In this document: one piece after another, positions 1 to 13,210 of the stretch | How positions within the stretch are numbered: position 1 is the stretch's first letter | Layout: every line of letters starts with the position of its first letter | Assembly (NCBI GenBank): GCA_905250125.1 | Contig: CAJNOL010000245.1 | Coordinates: 62,001-126,000, forward strand | Length of the DNA: 64,000 bases | Source: Rotaria sordida | Taxonomy: Eukaryota > Rotifera > Eurotatoria > Philodinida > Philodinidae | Reading direction: 5' to 3' | Program-made: the position numbers and the translations under genes | The notes under the pieces: model-generated | The model's input: the letters and a program-made list of their open reading frames with translations, nothing else | What the model was told of the DNA's origin: nothing | Databases searched by the model: none

Positions 1-3000
1 GGTATATCATCAACACATGCGATGATGAATGGTATACCAACAGCATCTGTACCAATACCATTTCAAGCAATGCATACAGATAATCATCAACAACAAATGT
101 TACTTTATCAACAACAACAACAAGAAGCGTAATTGAATTTAATTTTAATAAAAGGTCAACAAAAAAACTTTTTTTTGTTTTTTTCTTAGTTATCAAGCAC
201 AATATCCAAGACTTCAACAACAACAAACAGCTCATTATGAAATTGATCCACGTACAACAAATTTTCAACAATTCGATTATACATTAATTCAACCACAATC
301 GTTAGTAAAACTGTTTTTCTTTCGATTTAACAATTTCTTATTTTGTGAAACACGATCTGATAGAAATGTTGACGTACATAAGATAGAAATTTTCACCTCT
401 CCACATAGATGCTGACCAGAGACTGTAACAGATGGTATATCAATAACGTTTCGTTACTACTTCTTTTTATTATGCTTCTCGAGGATTGAATAAAGAAATG
501 TGTCTCAAGATAGACAGAATAAAACAGTCTCTATGTGATTATCTATATCGTGTTTCACATTTTAATCCAAGAGGGATTACACTAATAATTTTCTTTTGTT
601 TTTTCTATTATTATTTTAGATTTGAAAGTCAATCAATAATTTCTGCTTTTAATCCTCAAGCATCAGGTACAACACAACAAGATCCTCAATTAGCTAATTT
701 AGCTCAAACATCACTTATGTCATGGCTTTCAACAGCCGTTGCTGCACAACAATCAACAGGAAATCCACAAGCATCATATGTACCATCATCAAATCAATAT
801 ATAATTAATAGTAATCAAGATAATTATTTACAATCATTAGCTAATTTTCATCAATCATCAGCAACACATCCATCATTTCAACCACAATATTGGTCAGCTG
901 TACCAACAGCTGTGATGTTTCCAGCACCACCACCACAAACACTTTTAACACAACAACAAACATTAAATAATGAACCACAATCACCACAGTCAAAAGCAAA
1001 TAATAATAATAATCGACCATTAACACCACCGAATTCAAATGATTTATTAAGTACATCACAATCAAATCAACAACAAGCACAATATATTAATATGTCACGT
1101 GCTGGACAAACACCAGGTAAAAAACAAAAAATTTGATTTCTATAGTGATTGAATGAAATTCTTTTTTTTTGCTTTATAAGTTAATTTTCCTTTTTTTGCG
1201 GCTGCATCACCAACATTTCTTGATCCAAATTTAATGATGCAAACTTCAAGACAACCAGCTGGTTCACCTGGACTTCGTATGTATCCACAACAAGTACCAA
1301 TACCAAGTAATTTTTATTCGAAAATAAAATATTTAGTTGTATTTGATATATATATATATATATATATTCTTCTTTTTTTCTCAGTTAATACAAATAATCA
1401 AGGTGGTCTTTATGGTAGTCCAGTTGCAAGTTCACTTTCAAGTTCATTTAATGGTATGTTCGAATTTAAATTCTATAATAATTAATGATGAGAAAAAGAT
1501 CAGAGTACAATAGAAATACTTTGGAGTATGAAAAAAAAACAAGACTTTTTTTGGAAAACGTGCTGTATGATTCAAGAATGCTTATACTAACTGTAGTGGT
1601 AGGAGGACACAAGATTAAACATTTTGACACTATTTGGATTGGCGCTAAAGAGTGTACATTTATAAAAAGAGTCTTTATGTCCAAGAGACTTTGGCCAAAT
1701 AGCTTAGATAAAAAAAATCATTAAAATTAGAAGGAAACATCTGAAGAGGTTTCCTCGTTAGCTATTCCGAAAATTAGTTTAGCAAAAAAACTTTTTTCTT
1801 CTCAAAAATCACATATTCAAATTAAAAGATTTCTTTGATAATCAATATCCGACGATATACAGATCCAAAATATCTCCTAAGTGCGTGCATGTCTATCAAG
1901 TAGTTTAATTTTGTCAAAAAATTGATTTTTCTCATCGCTACTAGTATTTTCAAACTAATTGAAAAATTTTTACATCATTAAATAGAACATAGAATATATT
2001 TATCACTAAGAAAATATAAACATTTCATTTTGATTTCTTCAATTCTAGATGTTTATACAGTTCCAACACAACGACGTGATGGTCCACCAATGGCTGATTT
2101 TTCACGTTTTCCTGGTGATCCACGTTTATCTAAACAAGGTCATCAACAACAACAACAAACACAATTATATCATGGTCAAATAAGTGGTTTACCACCATCG
2201 CCTGCTTACAATAGTTTAATTACATCAATGACACCACCACCATCAACGAATACAACAACATTTGATGGATTATTCAATACACGATTTTTTCCACCACAAG
2301 GACAACAAACAAGTGGATCACAACAACAAATTCTTAATGGTAATGATATTTATGTTGGACGTCGTAGTGTTGGTAGTATAAGTGGAACAATGCCAAGTTT
2401 TTATCCACCAAATGTATTTGGTAATAATGGAAATAATAATAATAATGGTTTAAATGGTAATGGTAATGGATCTGGTCGTGATTCAAATATGATACGTAGT
2501 AAATTATTAGATGATTTTCGTAATAGTCGAATGCCAAATTTACAATTACGTGATGTTATTGGTCATTTTGCTGAATTTTCAATGGATCAACATGGTTCAA
2601 GATTTATTCAACAAAAACTTGAACGTGCAACAAATGGTGAAAAAGATTTAGTTTTTAAAGAAATTCTTCCTAATGCATCACAATTAATGACTGATGTTTT
2701 TGGAAATTATGTTATTCAAGTAAAAATATTCTTATCAATTTTTTTTTTCTTTAAATTTCTTTTTTTTTTTTTTTTATTTTAGAAATTTTTTGAATTTGGT
2801 ACACCTGAACATAAAGCATATTTAGCTCAACGTATACGTGGTAATGTATTAACACTTGCTTTACAAATGTATGGTTGTCGTGTTATACAAAAAGCTGTTG
2901 AAACATTACCAATTGAATATCAAATGCCAATATCACGTGAATTAGATGGTAATGTTATTAAATGTATTGAAGATCAAAATGGTAATCATGTTATACAAAA

Positions 3001-6000
3001 ATGTATTGAATGTTGTACAAGTGAAACTATTGAATTTATTATACGTGATGTAACAAGACAAGTATATACACTTTCAACACATCCATATGGTTGTCGAGTT
3101 ATACAACGTATACTTGAAAATTGTAAAGAAGTACAAGCACGACCTATACTTGATATATTACATAGTGAATTAGAAAACCTTGTTCAAGATCAATATGGTA
3201 AAAAGTTGGCTCTTCTTTTTTCTTTTTCTTTTTTTTTAAGATAAAAACAAAGAATGAAAAAGAGTTAAAAGATAAAATCGACCCCTATCGGAAGATAAAT
3301 ATCACGATAACTTTTGACGTCAGAATGATAAATATGTGGGTTAGCAGAGAAACACTTCCTTTATATAATGGCGTATGTATTATCAAGTTTTATTGCGTAC
3401 TGTCAATAGAGGGTGTCACCTTCATTGTATTCGATTATAGTTACAGCGAAGTTAACGTTCTCTGTTAACGACAATTTAATACATTAGATCGAAGAAACCT
3501 TGTGCTACTAATTTACATATATTCCATTTGTGGGTGGAAACCTTAATTCTGTCAATAGTCAATTCAGATGGCAGGATTGCAATGTCATTTGAATTAGACT
3601 TCATTATGACTTGCACGCATCTGGCACAAAATTTTCGTTAACTTATATTTGCATCAAAATATTCAGCTCTGGTTCTGTTCAAAATTATGTCGACAAATAA
3701 TTTCGAAGAATTTTATAAGATATACATATATCGATCTAGTTTTATATATTGATTACAAATATATCATTGAAATTTAATTATTCTAATTAAAAAGGGCAAT
3801 TTTTTTTTGTACTTTATAACATAATATGTTAGACTTAAGTATCTCACCCATAAATAAAACTCAATGCAATGCTGTAATTTTTTTCAAGTTTTCAAAGTGC
3901 TATTGAATGATCTATAATTAACAATAGATTACTACTTTTAAAGTTTAATAGAAAGGGAATTTCACCATGGGCATTATTATATTATATAGAAAAAAACTTC
4001 CGTTTGATGTATAATACAAAATTGAAGATAAGAAGAAAACTTCTTATAGAGACAACATTGGAAAGAAAAAAGAGTTTTAAGACAGAATGGAGATTAATTC
4101 AACTTATATCATCAGAATTGTTTATTACAATTTAATCTCTTAATGACCTTCCTTATTTATGAAATAAAATATATTCGAATTTTTTTTCTTTGTTTAGGAA
4201 ATTATGTTATTCAACATGTATTAGAACATGGAAAAGTTGAAGATCGTAGTAGAATTATTAGTGCGATTAGTGGTCGTGTACTTCAATTATCACAACATAA
4301 ATTTGCAAGGTAAATAGAGAAAAAAAGCGAATTAATATTAAGAAAAACCTTTCGTATTTGTTTTTTTGTTTAGTAATGTTGTAGAAAAATGTGTTACCTA
4401 TGCATCACGAGATGAAAAGAGACAACTTATTGATGAAGTTGTTTCATTTGGCGATGGGTAAAGAAACATGTTTTTTTTTTTGTAGAAAATTTATTTGATT
4501 TTGTTTTTTTTTTAGACCTAACAGTGCTTTATTAACAATGATGAAAGATCAATTTGCTAATTATGTTGTACAAAAAGTGAGTCTTTTTTGTAATTTTCTA
4601 AAAACAAAAAAAAAAAAGGGCCTAATTCTCAACATGATGAAGAATATTATTAGAATATATTTTAATGCCAATCTAGGCGATATACCTAAGCTCATTATAA
4701 TCTACTGTTATTTGACATTGAAGAGGTTAATTGAAAGTACATTAATCTGATATATGTTTTAGACAGATAAGAAAATAATTTCTGATTTTGAACACCTGCT
4801 ATTATGATCTCCTTATGTGAAATTTAATTGAGAAACATAACGCAAAAAAATATAGAAATCCAGGGCGAACAGTCGGACACTAAGATCGTACAAGACTTAA
4901 TGTCAGATTTTTTGACCTGGGAAGATTTGTCATTGTTGAGAGAGAATTGTCCTAGATGTGCACTTCTTGGTTTTAGAAGTGCTATATTACAACACAGAAA
5001 AGTTGTTTTTTGCATATATTTTTCAATGTAATAGCTTCATAAGTATTTGTCTATTTACCTATCATAGAATGAGATCTTTTTTTTGGTTGTTTCAAAATAA
5101 AGAATTCATTTATCTTATATGTTATAAGTATAATGAATATATAAAGTAATACTCCTACTTCACTATTTTCAATAAAAATAATTGCTTTCTTAATGCAATA
5201 TTCACTGTTTACAAATCAATTACACTTGAGAAACAGTGAAGAGAAGAAGACGAAAAAAAAAAATAAGAAGTTTTTTATATATAATACGAAGGGGAGTGTT
5301 AAGACATTCTTTGAATCATAAAAACTACTTGTAGACAATATTTCCTGTCAAAATTAATTCCTTTTTTCAGATTATTCTAGTCTAGAAATTCTTTCTATAT
5401 GATTAAAAATATGAGTTCTAAAATGGTGAATATCTTTAGACGATTATCTCGCCAATCACAATTAAAATAGAACTAAAAACAGTCTTCAATCTAAGAAAAT
5501 TTCTTCATTGTCCAGAGCAAAAATCTACCAAAATATCTTCTATTATAAATAGAATATCCTTGAAGGATAGATAAGAATTTGCGCACGTATAATTATTCTT
5601 TTTTCATGTGATCGATAATAGATAAACATGAATATATTTACTTATATTTTACATTGATTACTTATTCTTTTCTTTTTTGATTTAAAGTACATCTATGTAA
5701 ATTTTTCCATGCATTTCAAATAATGCCTTTGTTCTTGTTTTTTATTACGAAGAATAGTAACAACAATAGTCTTCTTATTCACAATAAAAGTCATTGTATT
5801 ATATCAATATTTCAATTCCAATGAGATTTCGTTCAAAGCTCTTTTTTTCTTTTCTATATATATATATAAAGAAAAATAACGTAATTCAACCTTCTTACTA
5901 TTTATATATCTAAACTAAAACTAGAAAATCTTCTCTTTTTGTTTCAAATAAAATTATGCTTTATTCAAAGATAAAAAATGATCCATTTGGGTACAAAACA

Positions 6001-6235
6001 AATTGGATTTTTACTTTTTCTTTTAAATTAGATGATTGATGTTGCTGAACCTACTCAACGAAAACTCTTATTACAAAAAGTTCGTCCACATATACAATCA
6101 CTTCGTAAATTTACATATGGTAAACATATAATAACAAAACTTGAAAAATATTTAAGTAAAAATTCGGACTTGGGCCCATCATTGTTAACATCATCAACAT
6201 CAAATACAAATGGTTTATCACATTATGACAATTAA
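1..6235 (+). CDS. pum: Pumilio-family RNA-binding protein (5' end outside window)
   Basis: Exons: 1-128, 190-300, 620-1116, 1181-1306, 1385-1453, 2049-2719, 2783-3197, 4198-4309, 4374-4457, 4516-4576, 6032-6235 (TAA). The reading frame is open at base 1, so the N-terminus is missing. The first half is low-complexity and rich in Gln, Asn, Ser and Pro, as in metazoan PUM proteins. From exon 6 the Pumilio homology domain follows with eight repeats. Their RNA-reading helices read SRFIQ, NYVIQ, CRVIQ, NHVIQ, CRVIQ, NYVIQ, SNVVE and NYVVQ. This is the classical PUM set, known to read UGUANAUA in 3' UTRs and to recruit repressors such as CCR4-NOT in the cytoplasm. Introns are mostly 60-80 bp, but four are long (319, 595, 1000 and 1455 bp). 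Family identity is very secure; exons 1-5 are less constrained. Confidence 0.96.
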
Positions 6236-6257
6236 CATTATATTTTCTTTGATTTTT

Positions 6258-6288
<31 letters not shown>

Positions 6289-6392
6289 ATTATTCTATAG
6301 TTAGATGATTTGTTTGTTTCATTATTCAGTGTGGTTTTTTTTTCTTCGTGTTTCATAGTGTGACAGTGGTCGCTCTCAAACTCTGTTTTTGC

Positions 6393-6400
6393 TGTATATA
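6393..6400 (+). promoter_or_regulatory. Candidate Pumilio response element
   Basis: TGTATATA lies 158 bases after the pum stop codon. It matches TGTANATA, the target predicted from this protein's own repeat residues, and would allow negative autoregulation. Such an 8-mer is common by chance in AT-rich DNA. Confidence 0.3.
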
Positions 6401-7530
6401 TCTATATATATATAATCATTTTGAAAACAGCATGGCTCAGGCGATGTGTATTAATCTTGCCAGCCGAATATTGTATTGATTATCATCATAAGAAATTCTT
6501 GTTATATTTTCATTTTTTGGTTGTTTGTTTGTTTTTGTTTGTTTGTTTGCTTGTTTGTTTTTGCTCAAAAAGGAAAAAAAAAGAAAATGGTTCATTATTG
6601 TGTACAGCTTATTGTTTATCATCTGTAATTGATTCGTTCATATTATAAATATCTATGTGTATGCTTTGTGTGTAATTCATATATTGTAAAGAAGTTTTTC
6701 TATGAGATGTAACACACTTCCTTCTAATGGAAAAAAAGAAAAAACAAAAGGAAATAAGTGAATTTATACTCGAACGGTGAAGAGAAAAAGAAAAACAATT
6801 TTTGGAAAAGTTCAGTGACCGTTGCGTGTACACTATTTTGTTTTTTTTTTCGGCTTTATATTAAATACTTGTTCTTCTTCTTTTTTTGTCTCAGGGAAAT
6901 GTGTATAAATATCACACATTTCGCTATTATACACACATACGTTTGTTTTCTTTTTTGTCTCGTCTATATACGATGGGTCTTTTTTTTGTATCCAAGAACG
7001 ATTTTGTTTTGGTTTTTTTTGTCGTTCTTTTCTTTTTTTTTGTCAAACTTAAATCTATTTAACTTGATCTGGTTCTTTATCTATGTAGTGAACGGCCTGA
7101 GTTTTCTTTGTCCTTTTGTTTTCTTTCATAAAGTCTCAGTTTTTGTTTCTTTTTCTTCCTTTTTTTTTCTTTTTTTTTGCTCTTTTTCTCTATTCATCTG
7201 TTCGCATCACCCAACTACATGTACTACTAACGAAAAATAAATAGACAGAAGAAAAAAAAAGCATTTTTCTTATGGTTTACAATTGATAGATAATAAACAT
7301 ATTATATATATATATAGAGAGGTAAATATTAATTTTGTTCGACAAGGCTTAAGTAATTCAATGTTTACTTAGTATTTCTTAGTTAATAGAATGCGAGCTG
7401 ATGTCATGTCTAAAATGACTGTTGTTTTTTTTTTCCTTCTATTCATTAGCATAAGTGATGATTAAAGGATGTAGAAAAATGGCATTCGAGTAGATCGAGT
7501 GAGAAAAAAGCTTTTTTGCATATAACCGGA

Positions 7531-7572
7531 TGCGTCATCATTATCTTTGCTGCTATCGATCTTCTGCGTCAA
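7531..7572 (+). promoter_or_regulatory. Two TGCGTCA bZIP-like half-sites upstream of vWA gene A
   Basis: TGCGTCAT at 7531-7538 and TGCGTCAA at 7565-7572 lie 116-157 bases before the start codon. The same heptamer occurs upstream of the third vWA copy (24254). TGACG/CGTCA cores are bound by CREB/ATF-type bZIP factors. Confidence 0.35.
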
Positions 7573-7687
7573 TGCAAATAAAACTCATTCTTTTACTTCT
7601 CTAGATTTCTACGAATCATAAATCATGTTTTATCTTGACTGATAGTCAAATTTTGCAAGTTGATCGTGTGATATAGAATAAAACAAC

Positions 7688-9034
7688 ATGTATGCAGAAC
7701 AATATCCACAAGTACAACAAGATCCACCACCATATCAAAATAATATGCAAGCTAATCGAGAATCACTCAATTATTATCGACCAGCAGAAGAACGTATGAT
7801 TGATTTTCAAGAACTTGTTGCTCGTTATGAAAGTAAGTTTAATAAAAAAAAAAAAAAAACAATTAATTAAAAACAAAAATTCTATGTTTTCGCATTATTA
7901 TTTAGTCAACCATACATTTGCGACAAAATTACGGGTACTTGAAGGTTATGAAATAGTATTTATCTGTGATGATTCAGGTTCAATGAATACTCCACTTGGT
8001 AATTTAATTTTTAACGTCTAATATATTTATTTAATTAAATTATCGTATATGATATTTTAGGCGATCTTTCTGGTCCTTTTGATAAACTGCCATCTCGATG
8101 TATGATTAAATAGGTCAATATTTGAAATATTAATTTCGTTATTATTCTAGGGGATGAATTAAAACAAACTGTATCAATTGTTGTTGATCTAGCTAGTGTT
8201 TTTGATCCAGATGGTGTTGATGTTTATTTTCTTAATCGTGAACCTGTTTTTAATGTTCGTAATTCACAACAATTGGTGCCTATCTTTGCTGTTCCACCAT
8301 CTGGTATGTTTAATAATAATAGATGAATGTTTTTGTTATTGTTTCTCTTGTTCAATGAATTCTTTTGTTGTTGTTTTTTTTTTATCTAATAAGGTCCTAC
8401 CCCGCTTGTTCCAGTTTTTCGACGTGTACTTCGGGATAAACAACATGAAATAGAAGAACGTAAATTATTGATACTTTTAGCAACTGATGGTGTACCAACA
8501 GATAATCAAGGTCATCGAGATATTCGTTCATTTGAATATGTTCTTAAACATGAACGTAATCCAACAAATCGTATTCCTGTAACAATTATTGCTTGTACAG
8601 GTATGGGATAAATAAAAATTGATCATTAATTTTGATAGAATTGTTTTTTTTTTCTTTTATTATTTCTTTATAATAGATGATGATGATTGTATTGGATATT
8701 TAAATGAGTGGGATAGGAAAATTCCTAATCTTGATGTTGTTGATGATTATAGAAATGAAAAAAAAGAAATTCAAGCACGTCAAGGAAAAAATTTTCCATT
8801 TAGTTTTGGTGATGTAAGTTATTTTATATTATTTCTATGAATGAACTTTTTTTTTTTTTTTTATTGAATATTTATCTTTTTTTTTTTATTAAGTATGTTG
8901 TTAAAATATTAATGGGTGGTGTAGATAGTTGGTTTGATGATTTAGATGAAAGAAAAGTTGCAACTGATGGTTATGGACGACCGAGTAAAGATTTTGGTCG
9001 TAAACAAAAAAAATTTCGATGTACAATTTTATAA
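7688..9034 (+). CDS. vWA-domain protein, copy A, with CaaX box
   Basis: Seven exons: 7688-7832, 7906-7998, 8061-8099, 8151-8303, 8394-8600, 8677-8813, 8894-9034; 304 aa, starting at the first ATG. There is no signal peptide. A PPPY motif (WW-domain ligand type) sits near residue 14. A vWA domain begins at GYEIVFICDDSGSM, where DDSGS is the metal-ion (MIDAS) site, and continues with a second core strand (LLILLATDG). The last four residues, CTIL, form a CaaX box with Leu, the class normally geranylgeranylated. Known intracellular vWA proteins act in multiprotein assemblies; the partner here is unknown. It lies in tandem with copy B, same strand. The function is unassigned; the family call rests on the MIDAS motif and alignment to the two paralogues. 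Confidence 0.88.
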
Positions 9035-9981
9035 CAAGGTATTGACAAATAATTCTTCACAATGTAAACATTATAATCAATGTTTTTCAAGCGAAGTATT
9101 TTTCATCAGATAATATAATAAAATTGATTCTTCGAGAATGATTTATTTTCGATAGTGTTTTTCAATTAAGTGCTAAATTTTTTTTTTTTTTTTTGTTTTC
9201 AATAGAATTGTGTTATTACATTTGATCGATAGCATAACTTAAATATGCATATATATATATTATATAATTGTATAATTTTTCATTATAGATTCATCTATCA
9301 CTTGATAATCATTATTTTGGTAATCATGTTGTTTTTTTTTTGTGCATGAATCGAATTTCTTCAACGAAATTTAATTGTGAATAATGTATATAATTTTATT
9401 TGAATCAATTTTTGTAAAAAGGTCCACCCTGATAAGACACTCATAGTATATCTGTAAACGAGAATATATTTATGACGTCTTTTTTTGTTTTTGTAATAAT
9501 TATTTAAAATAAATTTTTTTTTAATATGAGCAGATCTAAAATATGGATCGCGCATGTTGCATTTTCTTGTCTTTTTCCTTTGCTGTGTATATATACTAAA
9601 GAAAGAAAAACCGAAATATAGCATAATTATTATATTTCTAATCAAGAAATTATTTTCTTTTCTTTTTTCTATTGCATTTTTAGTCTTCATGCTTTCATCA
9701 TTATGCTGACGTCAAAATGAAGATAGTCATTGAAAGTTTGACGTCAATTATGATTCAACATATTATCATAATTTTTTTTTCTTTGTTGAGACACTGATAA
9801 AATATGAAGAGTTCTATATTTTTAGATTTTTTTTTGCGTTTTATTTTTCCGTTCGAACAAAAGGTTTTTTTCTGACGTCAGATACAGAAGAAAAAAACAA
9901 ATAAGTAAGAGAAATAAAAAGAAAGCCGAACAAGTTTTTGAGATTTTCTTTATTGCTTAGAAGTGTTAGTAGTAATTAAAT
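9035..9981. other. Spacer between vWA copies A and B
   Basis: No supportable gene. The A/T-rich first part probably holds the 3' end of copy A (AATAAAA-like motif near 9117). The last 280 bases contain three perfect TGACGTCA palindromes and look like a promoter. Confidence 0.6.
9707..9880 (+). promoter_or_regulatory. Cluster of three perfect CRE palindromes
   Basis: TGACGTCA occurs at 9707-9714, 9739-9746 and 9873-9880, that is 102-275 bases before the copy B start codon. This 8-mer is the canonical CREB/ATF site. Three exact copies within 174 bases of AT-rich DNA are unlikely by chance. Confidence 0.6.
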
Positions 9982-12393
9982 ATGTATCCACAACAATTTC
10001 CTTCAAATGAATCTTCATCACCGCCACCATATTCAAGTATATCTGGTCATAATTCATTACAACAAAATGCTCCTGTTGATAGTGAAGAACGTTTAAGAAA
10101 ATTTCAATATTTAGTCAATCGATATGAAATTAATCGAAATTTTGCAACAAGATTAAGAGCATTGGAAGGATATGAAATAGTATTTATTGTTGATGGTAAG
10201 TGTAAAATAATAAGAAATATTATAATATATCTAACTATTTCAAGCTTTATTTATCTAAAGAATAAGATAAATAAAAGAAATTTTTCAATACAATAAATTT
10301 TTGTTTTGTTTTTTTTTCCAGAATAATTTTCTATTCGATTATATCCTCATGAGAATATGAACTATATAGATTTATATATCGTGACAGAGAATAATAGTAC
10401 AAAGAGAAACTTTTTTGGTTATTATATCCATCTAGCTAATAAAATTTCATTACTGATTTATATCTGTTGTTTGTTATAAATGATACATAACTAAAATTAT
10501 ATTTGCGACTGAAGAAAACGATAGATTTTAGATTGTAAATAAAAAGAAAAGTTTTTCTAAAAAAAAAAAAACAAAACTTTGATGCTATCAGATTAAAAAC
10601 ATACTATAAAAGCAACTTTTCGACAGGTATGCACTTACCCTTTTTCTTGACTTTTGGATTGTTATAGATTCAAATTTACACTAGAGTAAGATATGTATTT
10701 ATAATTAAGACAACAAATCTCACGATGATGAAGTTTGTTTCTGAAAAGAGTTATTACTAATGCACTCAACGACATTCTTTTTTTAGATTCACTAAACAAA
10801 CATAGTTTTTATAGCTTTGACAACAAATAAAGAAGATCTACAGATATCAAACTATAGCTTAGCTTTTAGTGATATAGTAATGTTCACAATCTGATAAAAG
10901 ACAATAACAACTTTTTTGTTTTGCACACACAAAAAAATAAAGAAAATCCTTGATGTCGACTGATCACTATAATTTATTTTTTCCATTGTTAAAAACAAAT
11001 GACATCTAACGATGTAGAATATGTGAAAACTTAATTGACGAATTGTCATTCAGTGGCATGTCCAATGACTGAGAAATAGAAATTTTTTCATAGTTTCATG
11101 ACTGCTACAATAAAAAAAAAATGTACAATATCTACGATAGTTGTATTTGAGTATGAAAACGGTTGCAGAAAAAGTAAGACTTTAACTTCTCGGAATGCCA
11201 AAACATTGAGAAAACTGAATGTACTTAAACATCTCTTACCTTTTTGCATACAATAAAATATTTTCATCTTGCTGTCGAGAAATCTCAAAATAAACTTTTT
11301 TCGACATTTTTTTCTTTTAGATTCCGGATCGATGAATACACCGTTAGGTAAAATTTTTGTTTTTCTTTTTTGCATTTCAATAAATATTTTAATCATATAA
11401 GGTGATATCACTGGTCCATATGATCGTAATCCAACACGATGGGATGAACTTCGACAAACAGTTTCAATTGTAGTTGATATTGCTTCTGTGTACGAGTTTT
11501 CTTCATTTATACATCATATGTATATATATATATATATTCTTTTATTTTTGTTTGTATAATCAAGTTTTGATCCAGATGGAATTGGTAAGTAAAAAGAAAA
11601 ATCCAAATGATTCTATGAGAAACTTTTTTTATTTTTTGTCTTCTCAGATATTTTCTTTCTAAATCGTGAACCAATGCGTCATGTGAAAAGTTCTGAAGAA
11701 TTAGTTCATATATTTGCTGTCCAACCAGAAGGTATAGAATTTCAAAAATATTTATTTTATATATGTATATATTTATATAATATAAAATAGGTCCAACACC
11801 AATTCTTCGTGTACTTCGACATATTCTACAAGAAAAACAACTTGAAATACAAGAACGTAAATTATTAATTTTAATTGCTACTGATGGTGTACCAACAAAT
11901 GAAAATGGACAACAAGATATAAAATCCTTAGAACATGCACTTCGTCATGAACGAAATCCCATTAATCGTATTCCAGTAACAATTATTGCCTGTACAGATG
12001 ATAATGAATGTATTGGGTAAGATAATTCTATAAATAATTGTTTTTTTTTTCCTATTTCGCAATTTTTTTTCTTGTTTAGATATCTAAATAATTGGGATAA
12101 AAAAATACCAAATCTTGATGTTGCCGATGATTATAAATCTGAAAGACAAGAAATTCAAAAAGTTCAAGGAAAAAATTTTCCATTTAGTTTTGGTGATGTA
12201 TGTTATTAAATATATCTGATATATATTCGAAAAAGAAAATATTTTTTTTCTTTGAAAGTATGTTGTTAAAGTACTAATGGGTGCTGTTGATGATTGGTTC
12301 GATACACTTGATGAACGTCGTGTAACCGGAAATGCTCCTTCAAGTCGACGAACGAGTAAACATAAACAGAAGAGTATATGCTCTATATTGTAA
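9982..12393 (+). CDS. vWA-domain protein, copy B, with CaaX box
   Basis: Eight exons: 9982-10195, 11321-11347, 11402-11489, 11565-11584, 11648-11731, 11791-12016, 12080-12197, 12259-12393; 303 aa. The N-terminus carries a PPPY motif as in copy A. The MIDAS motif DDSGS is split by a 1125-bp intron after its first Asp, and two microexons (27 and 20 nt) follow. The core then matches copy A closely (RKLLILIATDG, TIIACTDD, PFSFGDYVVK). The last four residues are CSIL, a CaaX box of the geranylgeranyl class. All junctions keep the frame. Three CRE palindromes lie upstream. Likely a recent tandem paralogue of copy A; biochemical role unknown. Confidence 0.87.
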
Positions 12394-12598
12394 ATAAAAA
12401 ACTCCAGAATTATCATGCGTTATTAATATAGATAAAATGAGATATTCTTTATGTGTAAAATAATATTATATGCTGACTTTGTAGTCGTCCTATTTTTTTC
12501 TTAGCAGTCTTCCTATATTCGCTCAACAAATATGTTATGTTGAAGTTTTTTTTAGAACAATTAGATAAAAATCGACTGATTGATGATTTTTTTTCATA
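12394..12598. other. 3' flank of vWA copy B
   Basis: AT-rich, no coding signal; probably the 3' UTR, ending at the target site of the hAT-like element. Confidence 0.5.
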
Positions 12599-13210
12599 TT
12601 TGACACCAGAGGTGCAAAATCTTCCTCGTGCGCCCTCGCGCGGGGAGGGAAACTTTTTGAAAAATTTCCCTAATCTGACAATTTTCCAAAATTACCCTAG
12701 TCTGACAATTTTCTAAAATTCCCAGTCTGTGTCAAAATCAGAAGCGAGGCTGTCTGCGAGAGTACTGCCTCAATTCTGAAGCAACACATTCGTGGCAATT
12801 GAGCTTTGGATCATGAATTCTTAGACAAAGAAGTGATGTTACATTGGAATGAACTACCGTTTCATCTAGAAGATCCATTCATCAAGTCCCACCTCAGCAA
12901 CTACTTCTCTCAATTGAAGGATAAACACTGGATTTTCTTCGAAAAAAACAGAACAATATCGTCTATTCAAATTAGTTTCACCTGGTTCAATTGTTTTGAA
13001 CCGCTTGAGAAAAGAACAAGTAGAAAGAATTCGTATGTTGTACAAACAAAAAAATATTGCCATGTTTTCTTTTTACTTATATTTTGTGCCAAATAAAGTT
13101 GGTCTGTGAGTGGCGAAGAAAAAACAGCTTTGGGGAAATTTTTTGGAGAAAATTTCCACGGGGAGGGAAATTTTTGATTTTTCGGAAGATTCTGCACCTC
13201 TATTTGACAC
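12599..13210. mobile_element. hAT-like non-autonomous element with 8-bp TSD
   Basis: The 8-bp direct repeat TTTGACAC (12599-12606 and 13203-13210) flanks a 596-bp element. The left end is CAGAGGTGCAAAATCTTCC; the right end is its inverse with two mismatches in 19, one of them the final base (A instead of G). CAGNG termini with 8-bp duplications are the hAT signature. Subterminal stretches with GGGGAGGGAAA occur at both ends. A 96-codon frame inside (12806-13096) matches no transposase I recognise, so the element is probably mobilised in trans or dead. Confidence 0.85.

Larger units (their letters stand above)
6236..7687. other. 3' flank of pum and promoter side of first vWA gene
   Basis: No convincing gene. 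The first part is probably pum 3' UTR: a (TC)n run near 6261-6289, TTTG-type repeats near 6528-6562, and long T/C tracts up to about 7200 that create open frames of Phe/Leu/Ser only. The last 200 bases before 7688 hold two TGCGTCA motifs and are likely the promoter of the vWA gene. Confidence 0.6.

Noticed and set aside
6758..7240. 160-codon plus-strand ORF after pum
   Set aside because: Almost only Phe, Leu, Ser and Cys from long T/C tracts; lies in a pyrimidine-rich 3' flank with no domain or splice logic.
9361..9690. 109-codon minus-strand ORF between vWA copies
   Set aside because: Lys/Asn/Ile-rich low-complexity translation typical of AT-rich noncoding DNA.
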